Source: Thalassotalea sp. ND16A
Lineage (GTDB): Bacteria > Pseudomonadota > Gammaproteobacteria > Enterobacterales > Alteromonadaceae
Direction of reading: 5' to 3'
DNA: 64,000 bases
Assembly: GCF_000764205.1 (NCBI RefSeq)
Contig: NZ_JQDZ01000030.1
Span: 62,001-126,000, forward strand
Positions 23,658 to 32,655 of this stretch are shown here, one piece after another. Position numbers and translations under genes: made by a program. Within the stretch, counting starts at the first letter, position 1. Each line of letters begins with the position of its first letter. The notes beneath the pieces were generated by a model that searched no databases, was not told the DNA's origin, and was given only the letters and a program-made list of their open reading frames with translations.

Positions 23658-25829
23658 CTACTTGGGCCTCGCTTTATTCATTGCCTGAGCAATTTGCCTT
23701 ACCGAATTCGTGTGCCAAAAATTTTCTAGAGTTACCGGTAATTTTTGTAACCAATTCGGATGTTGATCAATTGTACCTGGAATATTAACTTGCTCCTGGC
23801 TTTCAATAGCATCTTCAAGGGGAATTAATTGCAGATGACTGGGCGCCGTCGCCAAGTACTTTTGTACAGCTATACTCAATTCAGTATTCATTACTGCGGG
23901 GTCTTGTTGAGGTGCTTTCGCCATATCGATCACATTTAAGTCGTCTAATGCGGCAATCAGCATTTGTCTATCGCCACTTCGTGAATTTCTGTCTTGATCA
24001 CCCGCTTCTTCATTGGGATACAAGTTTAACGTTTGACGCCATTGTAAATCTCGTCCTTGCCACCAGCCACTCAACGTGGCGGTATCATGGGTAGATACCG
24101 TAACCATGGATTGCACCGGGAATTCCTCGGGACGTTTGAATAAACCTGTCTGCCAACGTTCAAAAAATAGTACTTTGAATGATAACAGCCCAGAATCTTG
24201 CATGGTTTGGCTAAATCCATCGGGAACGTTGCCTAAGTCCTCGCCAATCACCACACAATTGTTACGAACGGATTCTAACGCGATCACACTGAGAATATCG
24301 GCTAAAGGAAAGGTAATATAAACCCCTTCATCCGCTTGCATTCCAGGAGCTATCCAATATTGACGCATTAACCCTAAAATATGGTCAATGCGTAATGCAC
24401 CGGCATATTGCATACTGCAACGGAGTGCTTTCACCAAGGGCTGATATCCTTGTTTTTGCAACTCAACCGGGTTCAGCGGTGTTAACCCCCAACCTTGTCC
24501 CAATGGATTCATGCCATCGGGTGGCGCGCCAATAGATGCACCAGCAACATATAACGCTTGATCAGACCATACCTCGGCGCCTGAGCCATCACAACCCACA
24601 GCCAAATCAAGATACAAGCCGATAGGCATATTTTTAGCCTGTGCCGTTTGTTTAACCGCGTTTAATTGGCGATGCGCCAGCCACTGGACAAAACAAAAAT
24701 ACTCTATGCGGTGCGCATGTGTTCGTTGAAAGGCAAGAACCTTCTCACTATGCGGTTGTTGATAAGCTTTCGGCCAATGGGTCCAGCCATAAGCACCTTC
24801 ATCGATGGCACGAAAGTGCTCATACAAGGCATCAAATGTGGCAAAGCGAAATAAATCTTGCCCTTGTTGCTGCTTAAATTGCGCGAATTCTTCTGCCTCA
24901 GTAGCGTACAACGTGGCACTTGTATGGCAAAAATCTTCAAAAAGTAGGTCGATAACTTGATATTTGATTTCAGCGACGGCTGGATAATCGACGAGCTCAG
25001 ACTGCTTAGCCTGAGTAATTTTGTCTCCAAAGGCAACACTATTAACGAGGGTTTGCGCCTTTTCACATTGTGCGAAGTTTGCAATGGCAGTAACGTCAAT
25101 ATACAAAGGGTTCAAAAAACATCGACTCGATGGCGAATAAGGGCTTCGATGTGCCGGATTGTTCTGATACAGCGGATGTAACGGGTTGATGCCAATGGCC
25201 GACGCGCCTTGCTCTGCGGATTTTTCGATTAAACTATTCAAATCGGTAAAATCGCCGATCCCCCAATTCGTCTCACTACGCAGTGAATACAGTTGAGCGG
25301 TGTAGCCCCATATTTTATTTTCACTGGCTTGTTGGTGACTATAACAGGTTTTTGGGGCAAAAATTAGCGGGCAATTAGCCGTATTGCCACCACTGCTAAT
25401 CGTCAGTTGATGATAGCCGGGCGCAAGGGCAGGTAAGGGCAGTTGGTACTGACAATATTGCACATCATCGAGTTGTATTTCATCGAAGAGTTGTAGGTCA
25501 GTAAGGTGAAAACTGCCGGTCATTTCAACGTCTAATTCAGTGATGATCTGCCAGGTTAAAATGTCAGCTGCTGTTTTCGGTAAACTAATCTTGATGAAAT
25601 GTTGCTGTTGCTCGAGTTTAGCGATATGGACAGCGGGTAACATATTTCGCCATGGGCTTTTATCTAAGTCATTGACGGACTTAACCAATGAGCCTTCATC
25701 TAATTGATAACCCATAGCGGTTAATAACGCGCGTTGCGCTTGCTCTTTGGCCACAACTTGATCACCAAATGTTCCGGTATAACTCGAATAAAAACCGACT
25801 TGCTCGGCCAGTTGCTGAACTAAACTCAT
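23658..25829 (-). CDS. malQ: 4-alpha-glucanotransferase (amylomaltase)
   Basis: MalQ transfers glucan segments between maltodextrins, releasing glucose, in the cytoplasm. I start it at ATG 25827-25829 (MSLVQQLAEQVG), 723 residues; an in-frame codon at 25847 gives an unlikely extension. GH77 motifs are clear: ENKIWGYTAQLYSLRSETNWG, ASAIGINPLHPL, LYLDLAVGCDGSGAEVWSDQ (acceptor loop), ALRIDHILGLMRQYWIAPG (nucleophile Asp), CVVIGEDLGNVPDGF (acid/base Glu) and VSTHDTATLSGWW. An N-terminal accessory domain of ~150 residues is like E. coli MalQ. It is divergent from the glycogen operon across a 19-bp palindromic operator. Confidence 0.95.
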   Translation of the reverse strand: MSLVQQLAEQVGFYSSYTGTFGDQVVAKEQAQRALLTAMGYQLDEGSLVKSVNDLDKSPWRNMLPAVHIAKLEQQQHFIKISLPKTAADILTWQIITELDVEMTGSFHLTDLQLFDEIQLDDVQYCQYQLPLPALAPGYHQLTISSGGNTANCPLIFAPKTCYSHQQASENKIWGYTAQLYSLRSETNWGIGDFTDLNSLIEKSAEQGASAIGINPLHPLYQNNPAHRSPYSPSSRCFLNPLYIDVTAIANFAQCEKAQTLVNSVAFGDKITQAKQSELVDYPAVAEIKYQVIDLLFEDFCHTSATLYATEAEEFAQFKQQQGQDLFRFATFDALYEHFRAIDEGAYGWTHWPKAYQQPHSEKVLAFQRTHAHRIEYFCFVQWLAHRQLNAVKQTAQAKNMPIGLYLDLAVGCDGSGAEVWSDQALYVAGASIGAPPDGMNPLGQGWGLTPLNPVELQKQGYQPLVKALRCSMQYAGALRIDHILGLMRQYWIAPGMQADEGVYITFPLADILSVIALESVRNNCVVIGEDLGNVPDGFSQTMQDSGLLSFKVLFFERWQTGLFKRPEEFPVQSMVTVSTHDTATLSGWWQGRDLQWRQTLNLYPNEEAGDQDRNSRSGDRQMLIAALDDLNVIDMAKAPQQDPAVMNTELSIAVQKYLATAPSHLQLIPLEDAIESQEQVNIPGTIDQHPNWLQKLPVTLENFWHTNSVRQIAQAMNKARPK

Positions 25830-25859
25830 TTTGAATTCCCTTATCACGAATAGAATAAA

Positions 25860-25878
25860 ATTACATGTAACATGTAAT
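25860..25878. promoter_or_regulatory. Perfect 19-bp palindromic operator between malQ and the glycogen operon
   Basis: ATTACATGT-A-ACATGTAAT is a perfect 9+1+9 palindrome, followed by another ATTACAT half-site at 25882. It lies 31 bp upstream of the malQ start, where a repressor or activator of malQ would bind. The remainder of the 326-bp gap (25830-26155) is AT-rich with no gene. Confidence 0.65.
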
Positions 25879-26155
25879 AAAATTACATTTGGCTGGACTT
25901 TAACAAATAAAACGCTAAAATAACAGCTTCTCAGAACTGTTTTTGTAACTAAATAACGTTATTGTTTTTTGGTTTATTTTATGGTTAAAAATAAAAGGCC
26001 AGTCGTCTAAGTCTAGTGTATGGCGACAAATAATCGGCTATTTTAAACGAATAAAGTTCACTATTGGTGCTAATACCAGGTTGTTAATTTTTTGCACCGA
26101 TACAAAGCAGGGTCTGCACCTAATAATGATTAATACATGATTAATGGAGAATAAC

Positions 26156-26452
26156 ATGCTTACAAAAAAATACTTTAAAACCAAAGATGAAGCGGAAGTG
26201 ACATTTGAATTTGCACGAAATGACGTGAAATCTGTGTCACTGTACGGCGATTTCAATGACTGGCAAGCGATTGAAATGAAATTTATCAAAAAATCTCAGA
26301 GTTTTAAAACCAGAGTAAGATTGCCGAAAGGTGGTAGCTATCAATTTCGTTACTTATTAGATAACGCCGAGTGGGAAAATGATCATGCAGCCGATCAATA
26401 CCTGGCCAATGAATTCGGTAGTGATAATAGTGTGGTAACAATCTCAAGTTAG
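26156..26452 (+). CDS. Stand-alone CBM48/isoamylase early-set domain protein
   Basis: A 98-residue protein (ATG 26156, with GGAGA just upstream; four extra upstream codons are unlikely). The whole protein is one CBM48 beta-sandwich of the AMPK-beta/isoamylase N-terminal type: EVTFEFARNDVKSVSLYGDF, NDWQAIEMKF, then KGGSYQFRYLLDNAEWENDHAADQYLANEFGS. Such domains bind alpha-glucan. As a free-standing gene in front of glgX it may be a glycogen-binding scaffold or an accessory to the debranching enzyme. It carries no catalytic domain. Confidence 0.85.
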   Translation: MLTKKYFKTKDEAEVTFEFARNDVKSVSLYGDFNDWQAIEMKFIKKSQSFKTRVRLPKGGSYQFRYLLDNAEWENDHAADQYLANEFGSDNSVVTISS

Positions 26453-26543
26453 GCTGAAGGTGAGGTGAAATGAAAGAATTGTTAATTTTTTTATTTCACC
26501 TCATATTTTAATGGCACTATGACTTTCAATGGAATACTGTCAT

Positions 26544-26557
26544 TGGAAGCGCTTTCA
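26544..26557. promoter_or_regulatory. LacI-family-like operator upstream of glgX
   Basis: TGGAAGCGCTTTCA is a near-perfect CG-centred dyad of the type bound by LacI-family sugar repressors (general form TGNAANCGNTNNCA). It lies 76 bp before the glgX start, in the 167-bp gap after the CBM48 gene. No LacI regulator is encoded in the window. Confidence 0.6.
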
Positions 26558-26619
26558 TTACTTTGAGTGTTCATGCTTGATAATTCAAAGGTAATTAGCT
26601 TGTTGTATATAGGAAATAC

Positions 26620-28746
26620 ATGGAACGATATAGAATGGAACCCGGAAGAGGTTACCCTATAGGGGCAACTCTCGATGATGGCGGGGTAAACTTTTCATTA
26701 TTTTCGGCGAACGCAGAAAAAATTGAATTGTGTATTTTTGACGAGCATGGTCATCAAGAATTAATGCGCTTTGCTTTGCCTTTGTGCGAGCATCAAGTTT
26801 GGCATGGTTATCTTCGAGGCGCGAAAGCCGGTCTAGTCTACGGCTATCGGGTGTATGGGCCTTATCAGCCAGAGTTTGGTCATCGGTTCAACCATCATAA
26901 ATTATTACTCGATCCCTATGCGCGGTCTTTAGCCGGAGAATTTTCATGGTCTGACCGCCATTTCGCCTACAAGCTTAATGATCCCAAACAAGACTTATCA
27001 TTCGATGATAGAGACAATGCCGATGTGATGTTTAAAGCGGTTGTGGTTGAGCCCTCGGCGCCACGTTTACCGCGAGTGCCTGTTGCCTGGCAAAATACGG
27101 TGATCTATGAAGGTCATGTTAAAGGGTTAACTGAGCTAAACAATAAAGTACCCAAACAATTGCGCGGCTCTTTTTTAGGCATCAGTCATCCCGCAATGAT
27201 CGCCCATTACCGCGCACTTGGTATCACCACCATAGAATTATTGCCGGTTCAGCAATTTGTCTCAGAGCAGTTTTTAACGGACAAAAATCTTTCGAACTAT
27301 TGGGGCTACAATTCATTAGCGTTTTTTGTTCCCCATAAAGATTACCTGAATCAAAAGCAGATAGTTGAATTTCAACGTATGGTTGATGAACTGCATCAAG
27401 CCGGTTTTGAAGTGATAATCGATGTCGTCTACAACCATACCTGCGAAGGTAACTGGTTAGGACCAACGTTAAGTTTTCGCGGCATAGACAATAGCTCTTA
27501 TTATCGTTTAAACCCTACCGAGCAACGCTATTATATCAACGATACCGGTTGTGGTAATACCCTGAACATTAGTCACCCCCGGGTTTTACAAATGGTCATG
27601 GATAGTCTGCGGTATTGGGTGCAAGTCATGGGCGTAGATGGATTTAGATTCGACTTAGCGCCGATTTTAGGGCGTGAAGTGCAGGGGTTTGATAAAAGTA
27701 ATGGCTTTTTGGATGCTATTTTACAAGATCCTTTGCTAAGCACTGTAAAACTCATTGCCGAACCCTGGGATATTGGTCCTGGAGGCTATCAACTGGGTGG
27801 TTTTCCTGCTCCCTGGTCTGAGTGGAATGATCAATACCGTGATACCATCAGGCGTTATTGGCGCGGTGACAAGGGCATGTTGCCGGAATTTGCCCGTAGA
27901 ATTCACGGCTCCAGTGATATTTTTGAACACAGTGGCCGCCAACCCTATGCCAGTATCAACTTTCTTTGTAGCCACGATGGCTACACCTTGCATGATTTAG
28001 TCAGTTATCAACAGCGTCACAATGAGGCCAATGGTGAAAATAACCGGGATGGTCATTCGGATAATTTTTCACATAACCATGGCATTGAGGGCGAGACCAC
28101 AGACACCGATATTTTAGCGCTGCGCTTACGGCAAATTAAAAATATGCTCGCCACCGTGATGCTTTCGCAGGGCGTGCCGATGTTACTTGCCGGTGATGAA
28201 TTGGGCCGTAGTCAAAAAGGGAATAACAATGCGTATTGCCAGGACAATGAGATCAATTGGTTAAATTGGGATGAAAAAAGCTTGTATGCCGATGAACTCA
28301 CCCCCTTCGTCGCAAGTTTGAGCCAATTAAGAGCACGTGTGCCGATGTTGGCCTATCGAAAGTTTATCCATAAGGATGACCACAGTTCACAAGTCGATAT
28401 TGTCTGGTTTCATCGTTCTGGACTTCCTATGCACAAAGAGCATTGGCATTCTCATCATGCGGCCACCTTAGGGTACCTGATACAGGAAAAGAGCACTTCA
28501 TCGGAACAACTGTTGTGCCTTTTTCACGCAGGAAATGAGCCAATTGAATTTCAACTGCCAGCAATAGATGGCATCGAACATTGGCAGGTAATGATCGATA
28601 CCAATTCCAGTGCCAACCAAGATGAAATCCGCCGCATTCCAGCGCAACGTAAAATTACCATGGCGCCTTTTTCAACCATTGTTTTATTAAATGGTGATTT
28701 TAATGATAAAAACCAGGAATTATCCACAGATGAACAAAAACAATAA
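26620..28746 (+). CDS. glgX: Glycogen debranching enzyme GlgX
   Basis: GlgX hydrolyses alpha-1,6 branch points of phosphorylase-limit glycogen. The 708-residue protein has an N-terminal CBM48 (GYPIGATLDDGGVNFSLFSANAEKIE), then a GH13 barrel: DVVYNHTCEGN, the nucleophile Asp345 in VDGFRFDLAPILG, the acid/base Glu381 in LIAEPWDIGPGGYQLG, and the third acid in FLCSHDGYTLHDLVSY. NNAYCQDNEINWLNWD is typical of GlgX. The end overlaps glgP by 17 nt if glgP starts at 28730, suggesting coupled translation and matched supply of debranching and phosphorylase. Confidence 0.95.
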   Translation: MERYRMEPGRGYPIGATLDDGGVNFSLFSANAEKIELCIFDEHGHQELMRFALPLCEHQVWHGYLRGAKAGLVYGYRVYGPYQPEFGHRFNHHKLLLDPYARSLAGEFSWSDRHFAYKLNDPKQDLSFDDRDNADVMFKAVVVEPSAPRLPRVPVAWQNTVIYEGHVKGLTELNNKVPKQLRGSFLGISHPAMIAHYRALGITTIELLPVQQFVSEQFLTDKNLSNYWGYNSLAFFVPHKDYLNQKQIVEFQRMVDELHQAGFEVIIDVVYNHTCEGNWLGPTLSFRGIDNSSYYRLNPTEQRYYINDTGCGNTLNISHPRVLQMVMDSLRYWVQVMGVDGFRFDLAPILGREVQGFDKSNGFLDAILQDPLLSTVKLIAEPWDIGPGGYQLGGFPAPWSEWNDQYRDTIRRYWRGDKGMLPEFARRIHGSSDIFEHSGRQPYASINFLCSHDGYTLHDLVSYQQRHNEANGENNRDGHSDNFSHNHGIEGETTDTDILALRLRQIKNMLATVMLSQGVPMLLAGDELGRSQKGNNNAYCQDNEINWLNWDEKSLYADELTPFVASLSQLRARVPMLAYRKFIHKDDHSSQVDIVWFHRSGLPMHKEHWHSHHAATLGYLIQEKSTSSEQLLCLFHAGNEPIEFQLPAIDGIEHWQVMIDTNSSANQDEIRRIPAQRKITMAPFSTIVLLNGDFNDKNQELSTDEQKQ

Positions 28747-31192
28747 CCTCTGCGAAATTACGGTGTCAGATGACAGTGTATTAATGAATGCGCACACCTT
28801 TGCCGAAGACTTAGCTCGACATTTTCATTTTTCTTTAGGTCGAGACAAGGTGCAAGAGTCACATCTATACCTGTATAACGCGCTTGCCATTACCGTTCGT
28901 GATCACTTAGTTTCTCAGTGGCGAAAAACCAGAATGGCAAGAGCAGGGCAACGCCGTGTCGCGTATATGTCACTTGAGTTTCTCATGGGGCGCACCCTCA
29001 ACAATGCCATCTTGAATTTAGACTTAGATGATACGGTTCGCGCAGCGCTCGAAGGATATTGCTGTGATTTAGAAGATGTTGAGCAAGCGGAGCATGATGC
29101 CGGATTAGGCAATGGTGGTTTAGGGCGGTTAGCCGCTTGTTTTCTAGACAGTTGTGCGAGTTTAGCGCTGCCGGTCATTGGGTATGGCATTCGTTACGAA
29201 TACGGTATGTTCAATCAAGAAATTAAAAATGGCCAGCAAGTGGAACATCCGGATAACTGGTTACGTAACGGTAATCCGTGGGAAATAGCAGCGCCGGAAA
29301 AAGCGATAAGAATTAAATTTTTTGGTCATGTCGACGTTATCACGAAAAAAGATGGCCAGCAATACCGTCAGTGGAACAATACCCATGATGTCTTGGCGGT
29401 GCCATATGACATGCCGATCCCCGGTTATCAAAACGGTATTGTCAATACCTTACGGTTGTGGAAATCGGAAGCGACCGATGAGTTTGATCTTGATGAATTT
29501 AACGCCGGCAGTTACACCGAATCGGTAGCACGAAAGAACCTCGCTGAACAAATTACCATGGTGTTATACCCAAATGACAGTAGTGAAAATGGCAAAGAAC
29601 TGCGTTTACGTCAACAGTATTTTCTCTCTTCGGCATCGTTACAAGACACCATTAATCTTTATGTAGAATCACATGGTAAAAACTTCGATAAGTTTGTTGC
29701 GCTAAACAGTTACCAATTGAATGATACTCACCCCAGTATTGCGGTCGCTGAGTTAATGCGCATTCTGATGGATGATTACAGTATTCCCTGGGATGATGCC
29801 TGGGCCATTACCTCGCAAACCATGGCGTATACCAATCATACGTTACTGCCGGAAGCGCTAGAAAAGTGGCCGGTTCGTTTGTTTGAAAACTTACTGCCAC
29901 GTATCTTAGAGATCATTTATGAAATAAACGCGCGTTTTCTGCAACAAGTCGCCGTTTGTTGGCCCGGGGATAGTCAAAAACAGAGTGCTTTATCGTTAAT
30001 CGAAGAAGGGCATGAGCCGCAAGTAAGAATGGCGCACTTAGCGATTGTCGGTAGTTATTCCGTTAATGGTGTTGCGGCGCTACACACCGAACTATTAAAA
30101 GCAGGGCTATTTAACGACTTTTATCAGTTATGGCCGGAAAAGTTCAACAATAAAACCAATGGGGTAACCCCTCGTCGTTGGTTATCGCATTGCAATAGAA
30201 GTTTATCTGCGCTGATCTCAAGTAAAATAGGCCGCAATTGGGTCGCAGATTTTGCCGAAGTGTCACAGCTGAGTGAATTTGCCAATAATAAAGCCTTTCA
30301 GAAAAAATGGCGTGACAGTAAACAACATAACAAAGCGGCATTGGTCGACCTGGTCGAGGAAGCAACCGGGGTAACCTTTGACGTTAATATGATGTTTGAT
30401 GTGCAAGTAAAACGTATTCATGAATACAAACGTCAGTTGCTCAATATTATGCATGTTATTGGTTTGTATGACCGCATTCGTAAGGGCGATACTGCTGACA
30501 TAACACCACGTTGTGTGCTAATTGGCGGCAAAGCTGCCCCCGGTTATGTCATGGCCAAACAAATTATTAAATTAATTAATAATGTGGCCGATACCATCAA
30601 CTTAGACCCGAAAGTAGCCAAATACCTAAAAGTCGCGTTTATCCCGAACTACAACGTATCGGCGATGGAAATCATCTGCCCGGCAACCGATTTGTCTGAA
30701 CAAATATCGACCGCCGGCAAAGAAGCATCGGGCACCGGTAATATGAAATTCATGATGAACGGTGCGCTCACCATTGGCACCCTTGATGGTGCCAATATTG
30801 AAATTCGTGATGCGGTTGCGCCAGATAATTTCTTCCTGTTTGGTGCAGAGGCCCATGAAATTCCAGGCATAAGAGAAAACTATCAACCGAATGAAATAAT
30901 TGCAAACTCGCCAACCTTATCGGCGGTGATGCAGTTGTTAGAAAGTGGTCACTTTAATTTGTTTGAACCGGGCATTTACGACTCGATCATTGAGTCGATT
31001 CGTGACCCCGGAGATATGTGGTTAACCGCGTATGATTTTGACAGTTATTTCCAGGCGCAACGTCGTGTCGATGAATGCTATAAAGATCAACAGTTGTGGA
31101 CCCAAAAGAGTATTTTAAACACTGCGGCCAGTGGTGTGTTTTCGAGTGATCATACGATCAGGCAGTATCGAGATGAAATATGGAAACTATAG
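28730..31192 (+). CDS. glgP: Glycogen/maltodextrin phosphorylase
   Basis: GlgP releases glucose 1-phosphate from the non-reducing ends of glycogen using PLP. ATG 28730 gives 820 residues (E. coli GlgP is 815); earlier in-frame starts lie deeper inside glgX. Motifs: RRVAYMSLEFLMGRTLNNA, GLGNGGLGRLAACFLDS, LNDTHPSIAVAELMRIL, NGVTPRRWL, VKRIHEYKRQLLNIMHVIGLY and the PLP-binding Lys673 in EASGTGNMKFMMNGALTIGT. The allosteric tower of eukaryotic enzymes is not expected. It overlaps glgX by 17 nt. Confidence 0.96.
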   Translation: MNKNNNLCEITVSDDSVLMNAHTFAEDLARHFHFSLGRDKVQESHLYLYNALAITVRDHLVSQWRKTRMARAGQRRVAYMSLEFLMGRTLNNAILNLDLDDTVRAALEGYCCDLEDVEQAEHDAGLGNGGLGRLAACFLDSCASLALPVIGYGIRYEYGMFNQEIKNGQQVEHPDNWLRNGNPWEIAAPEKAIRIKFFGHVDVITKKDGQQYRQWNNTHDVLAVPYDMPIPGYQNGIVNTLRLWKSEATDEFDLDEFNAGSYTESVARKNLAEQITMVLYPNDSSENGKELRLRQQYFLSSASLQDTINLYVESHGKNFDKFVALNSYQLNDTHPSIAVAELMRILMDDYSIPWDDAWAITSQTMAYTNHTLLPEALEKWPVRLFENLLPRILEIIYEINARFLQQVAVCWPGDSQKQSALSLIEEGHEPQVRMAHLAIVGSYSVNGVAALHTELLKAGLFNDFYQLWPEKFNNKTNGVTPRRWLSHCNRSLSALISSKIGRNWVADFAEVSQLSEFANNKAFQKKWRDSKQHNKAALVDLVEEATGVTFDVNMMFDVQVKRIHEYKRQLLNIMHVIGLYDRIRKGDTADITPRCVLIGGKAAPGYVMAKQIIKLINNVADTINLDPKVAKYLKVAFIPNYNVSAMEIICPATDLSEQISTAGKEASGTGNMKFMMNGALTIGTLDGANIEIRDAVAPDNFFLFGAEAHEIPGIRENYQPNEIIANSPTLSAVMQLLESGHFNLFEPGIYDSIIESIRDPGDMWLTAYDFDSYFQAQRRVDECYKDQQLWTQKSILNTAASGVFSSDHTIRQYRDEIWKL

Positions 31193-31281
31193 CTTTATTC
31201 TGATACCAATTTGATTCATTTACTTGGTAGAAGCAATGTGGTGATTAGTGTTTGTTAAATAATGTGTGTAAAGGAGGCGTT

Positions 31282-32547
31282 ATGCCCAAGTATGAAAATC
31301 GTAACATCAGTAATTTAACTCGAGAAACATATGCAATGGTTTTAGCGGGAGGGAGAGGCTCTCGCTTATACGAATTAACCGATAGACGGGCAAAACCCGC
31401 CGTTTATTTTGGTGGTAAATTCAGGATCATTGATTTTCCATTATCGAACTGTATTAATTCCGGTATTAAAAAAATCGGCATTGCTACTCAGTATAAGTCG
31501 CACTCGCTAATACGTCATGTTAACCGTGGCTGGGGTCACTTTAAAAAAGAATTAGGTGAATCAATTGAAGTATTGCCAGCGTCACAGCAAAATGGTGACG
31601 GCTGGTATGTCGGTACTGCCGATGCGGTTTTTCAAAATATGGATATTATCAAAAGTGAAATGCCAAAATATGTGATGATTTTATCCGGTGACCACGTTTA
31701 TCGAATGGATTACGGGCCATTATTGGCGTCTCATGTAACCAGCGGCGCAGACATGACGGTATGTTGTATTGAAGTGCCTGTAGCCGAAGCCGCAGGGGCC
31801 TTTGGAGTGATGACCGTAGATGAAGACAGTCGTGTTTGTCGATTCGATGAAAAACCGGCTAACCCTGCCGAAGTTCCCGGCAAACCGGGTATCACCTTAG
31901 CGTCAATGGGCAACTACGTTTTTAACACCGAATTTTTGTTTGAGCAATTGCGACAGGATGCCGCACAAGAAGGCTCAAGCCACGACTTTGGCAACGACAT
32001 TATTCCGAAAATCATTGAATCGCATAAAGTATACGCCTTTCCGTTCACCGATCCAGATTCTGTTCGTCAACCTTATTGGCGCGATGTTGGTACGCTGGAT
32101 TCGTTTTGGGAAGCCAATATGGAATTAGTTTCTCCTGAGCCAGAGCTAGATATGTACGATAGAAACTGGCCTATCTGGACCTATCAAGAGCAAACCGCGC
32201 CGGCAAAATTTATTTTCGATGAAGACAACCGACGAGGTCTGGCCGTTGACTCAACGGTATCCGGTGGCGTCGTAGTTTCCGGTTCAATGGTGAAAAAATC
32301 CTTGTTGTTTTCGCAAGTGCGGGTGAATTCCTATTGCCATATTGAAGAATCCGTTATTTTGCCTAAAGTGGATATTGGCCGAGGTTGTAAAGTGATCAAA
32401 GCGATTGTTGATAGAGGTTGCCAAATCCCCACGGGTTTGGATATTGGTGTTGATCATGCAATGGATCGCCAAAATGGCTTTCGAGTGACCGATAAAGGTG
32501 TGGTGTTGGTAACTCCTGCCATGCTCCGTGACCTGGCCGCAAAATAA
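31282..32547 (+). CDS. glgC: Glucose-1-phosphate adenylyltransferase
   Basis: GlgC makes ADP-glucose from ATP and glucose 1-phosphate, the committed and allosterically controlled step of glycogen synthesis. The start ATG 31282 has a near-perfect AAAGGAGG ribosome site; the in-frame extension to 31252 is rejected. 421 residues. The N-terminal nucleotidyltransferase motif is [20 protein letters not shown], with [41 protein letters not shown] and FDEKP. The C-terminal left-handed helix for regulation follows ([20 protein letters not shown]). An ATACCAA half-repeat lies just upstream near 31203. Confidence 0.96.
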   Translation: MPKYENRNISNLTRETYAMVLAGGRGSRLYELTDRRAKPAVYFGGKFRIIDFPLSNCINSGIKKIGIATQYKSHSLIRHVNRGWGHFKKELGESIEVLPASQQNGDGWYVGTADAVFQNMDIIKSEMPKYVMILSGDHVYRMDYGPLLASHVTSGADMTVCCIEVPVAEAAGAFGVMTVDEDSRVCRFDEKPANPAEVPGKPGITLASMGNYVFNTEFLFEQLRQDAAQEGSSHDFGNDIIPKIIESHKVYAFPFTDPDSVRQPYWRDVGTLDSFWEANMELVSPEPELDMYDRNWPIWTYQEQTAPAKFIFDEDNRRGLAVDSTVSGGVVVSGSMVKKSLLFSQVRVNSYCHIEESVILPKVDIGRGCKVIKAIVDRGCQIPTGLDIGVDHAMDRQNGFRVTDKGVVLVTPAMLRDLAAK

Positions 32548-32655
32548 AATCCATTAATAACTTACCATTGAGTTGTAATGTTTTGAAAAATAACAATTAT
32601 CCGTAAATTTTTAGGGTAATTGTTGTGATCAAAATAAGTTAATTAGGAACAAACC

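Noticed and set aside
31203-31240. A third ATACCAA MITE-like element before glgC
   Set aside because: Only one terminal half-site is present with no matching inverted end nearby.
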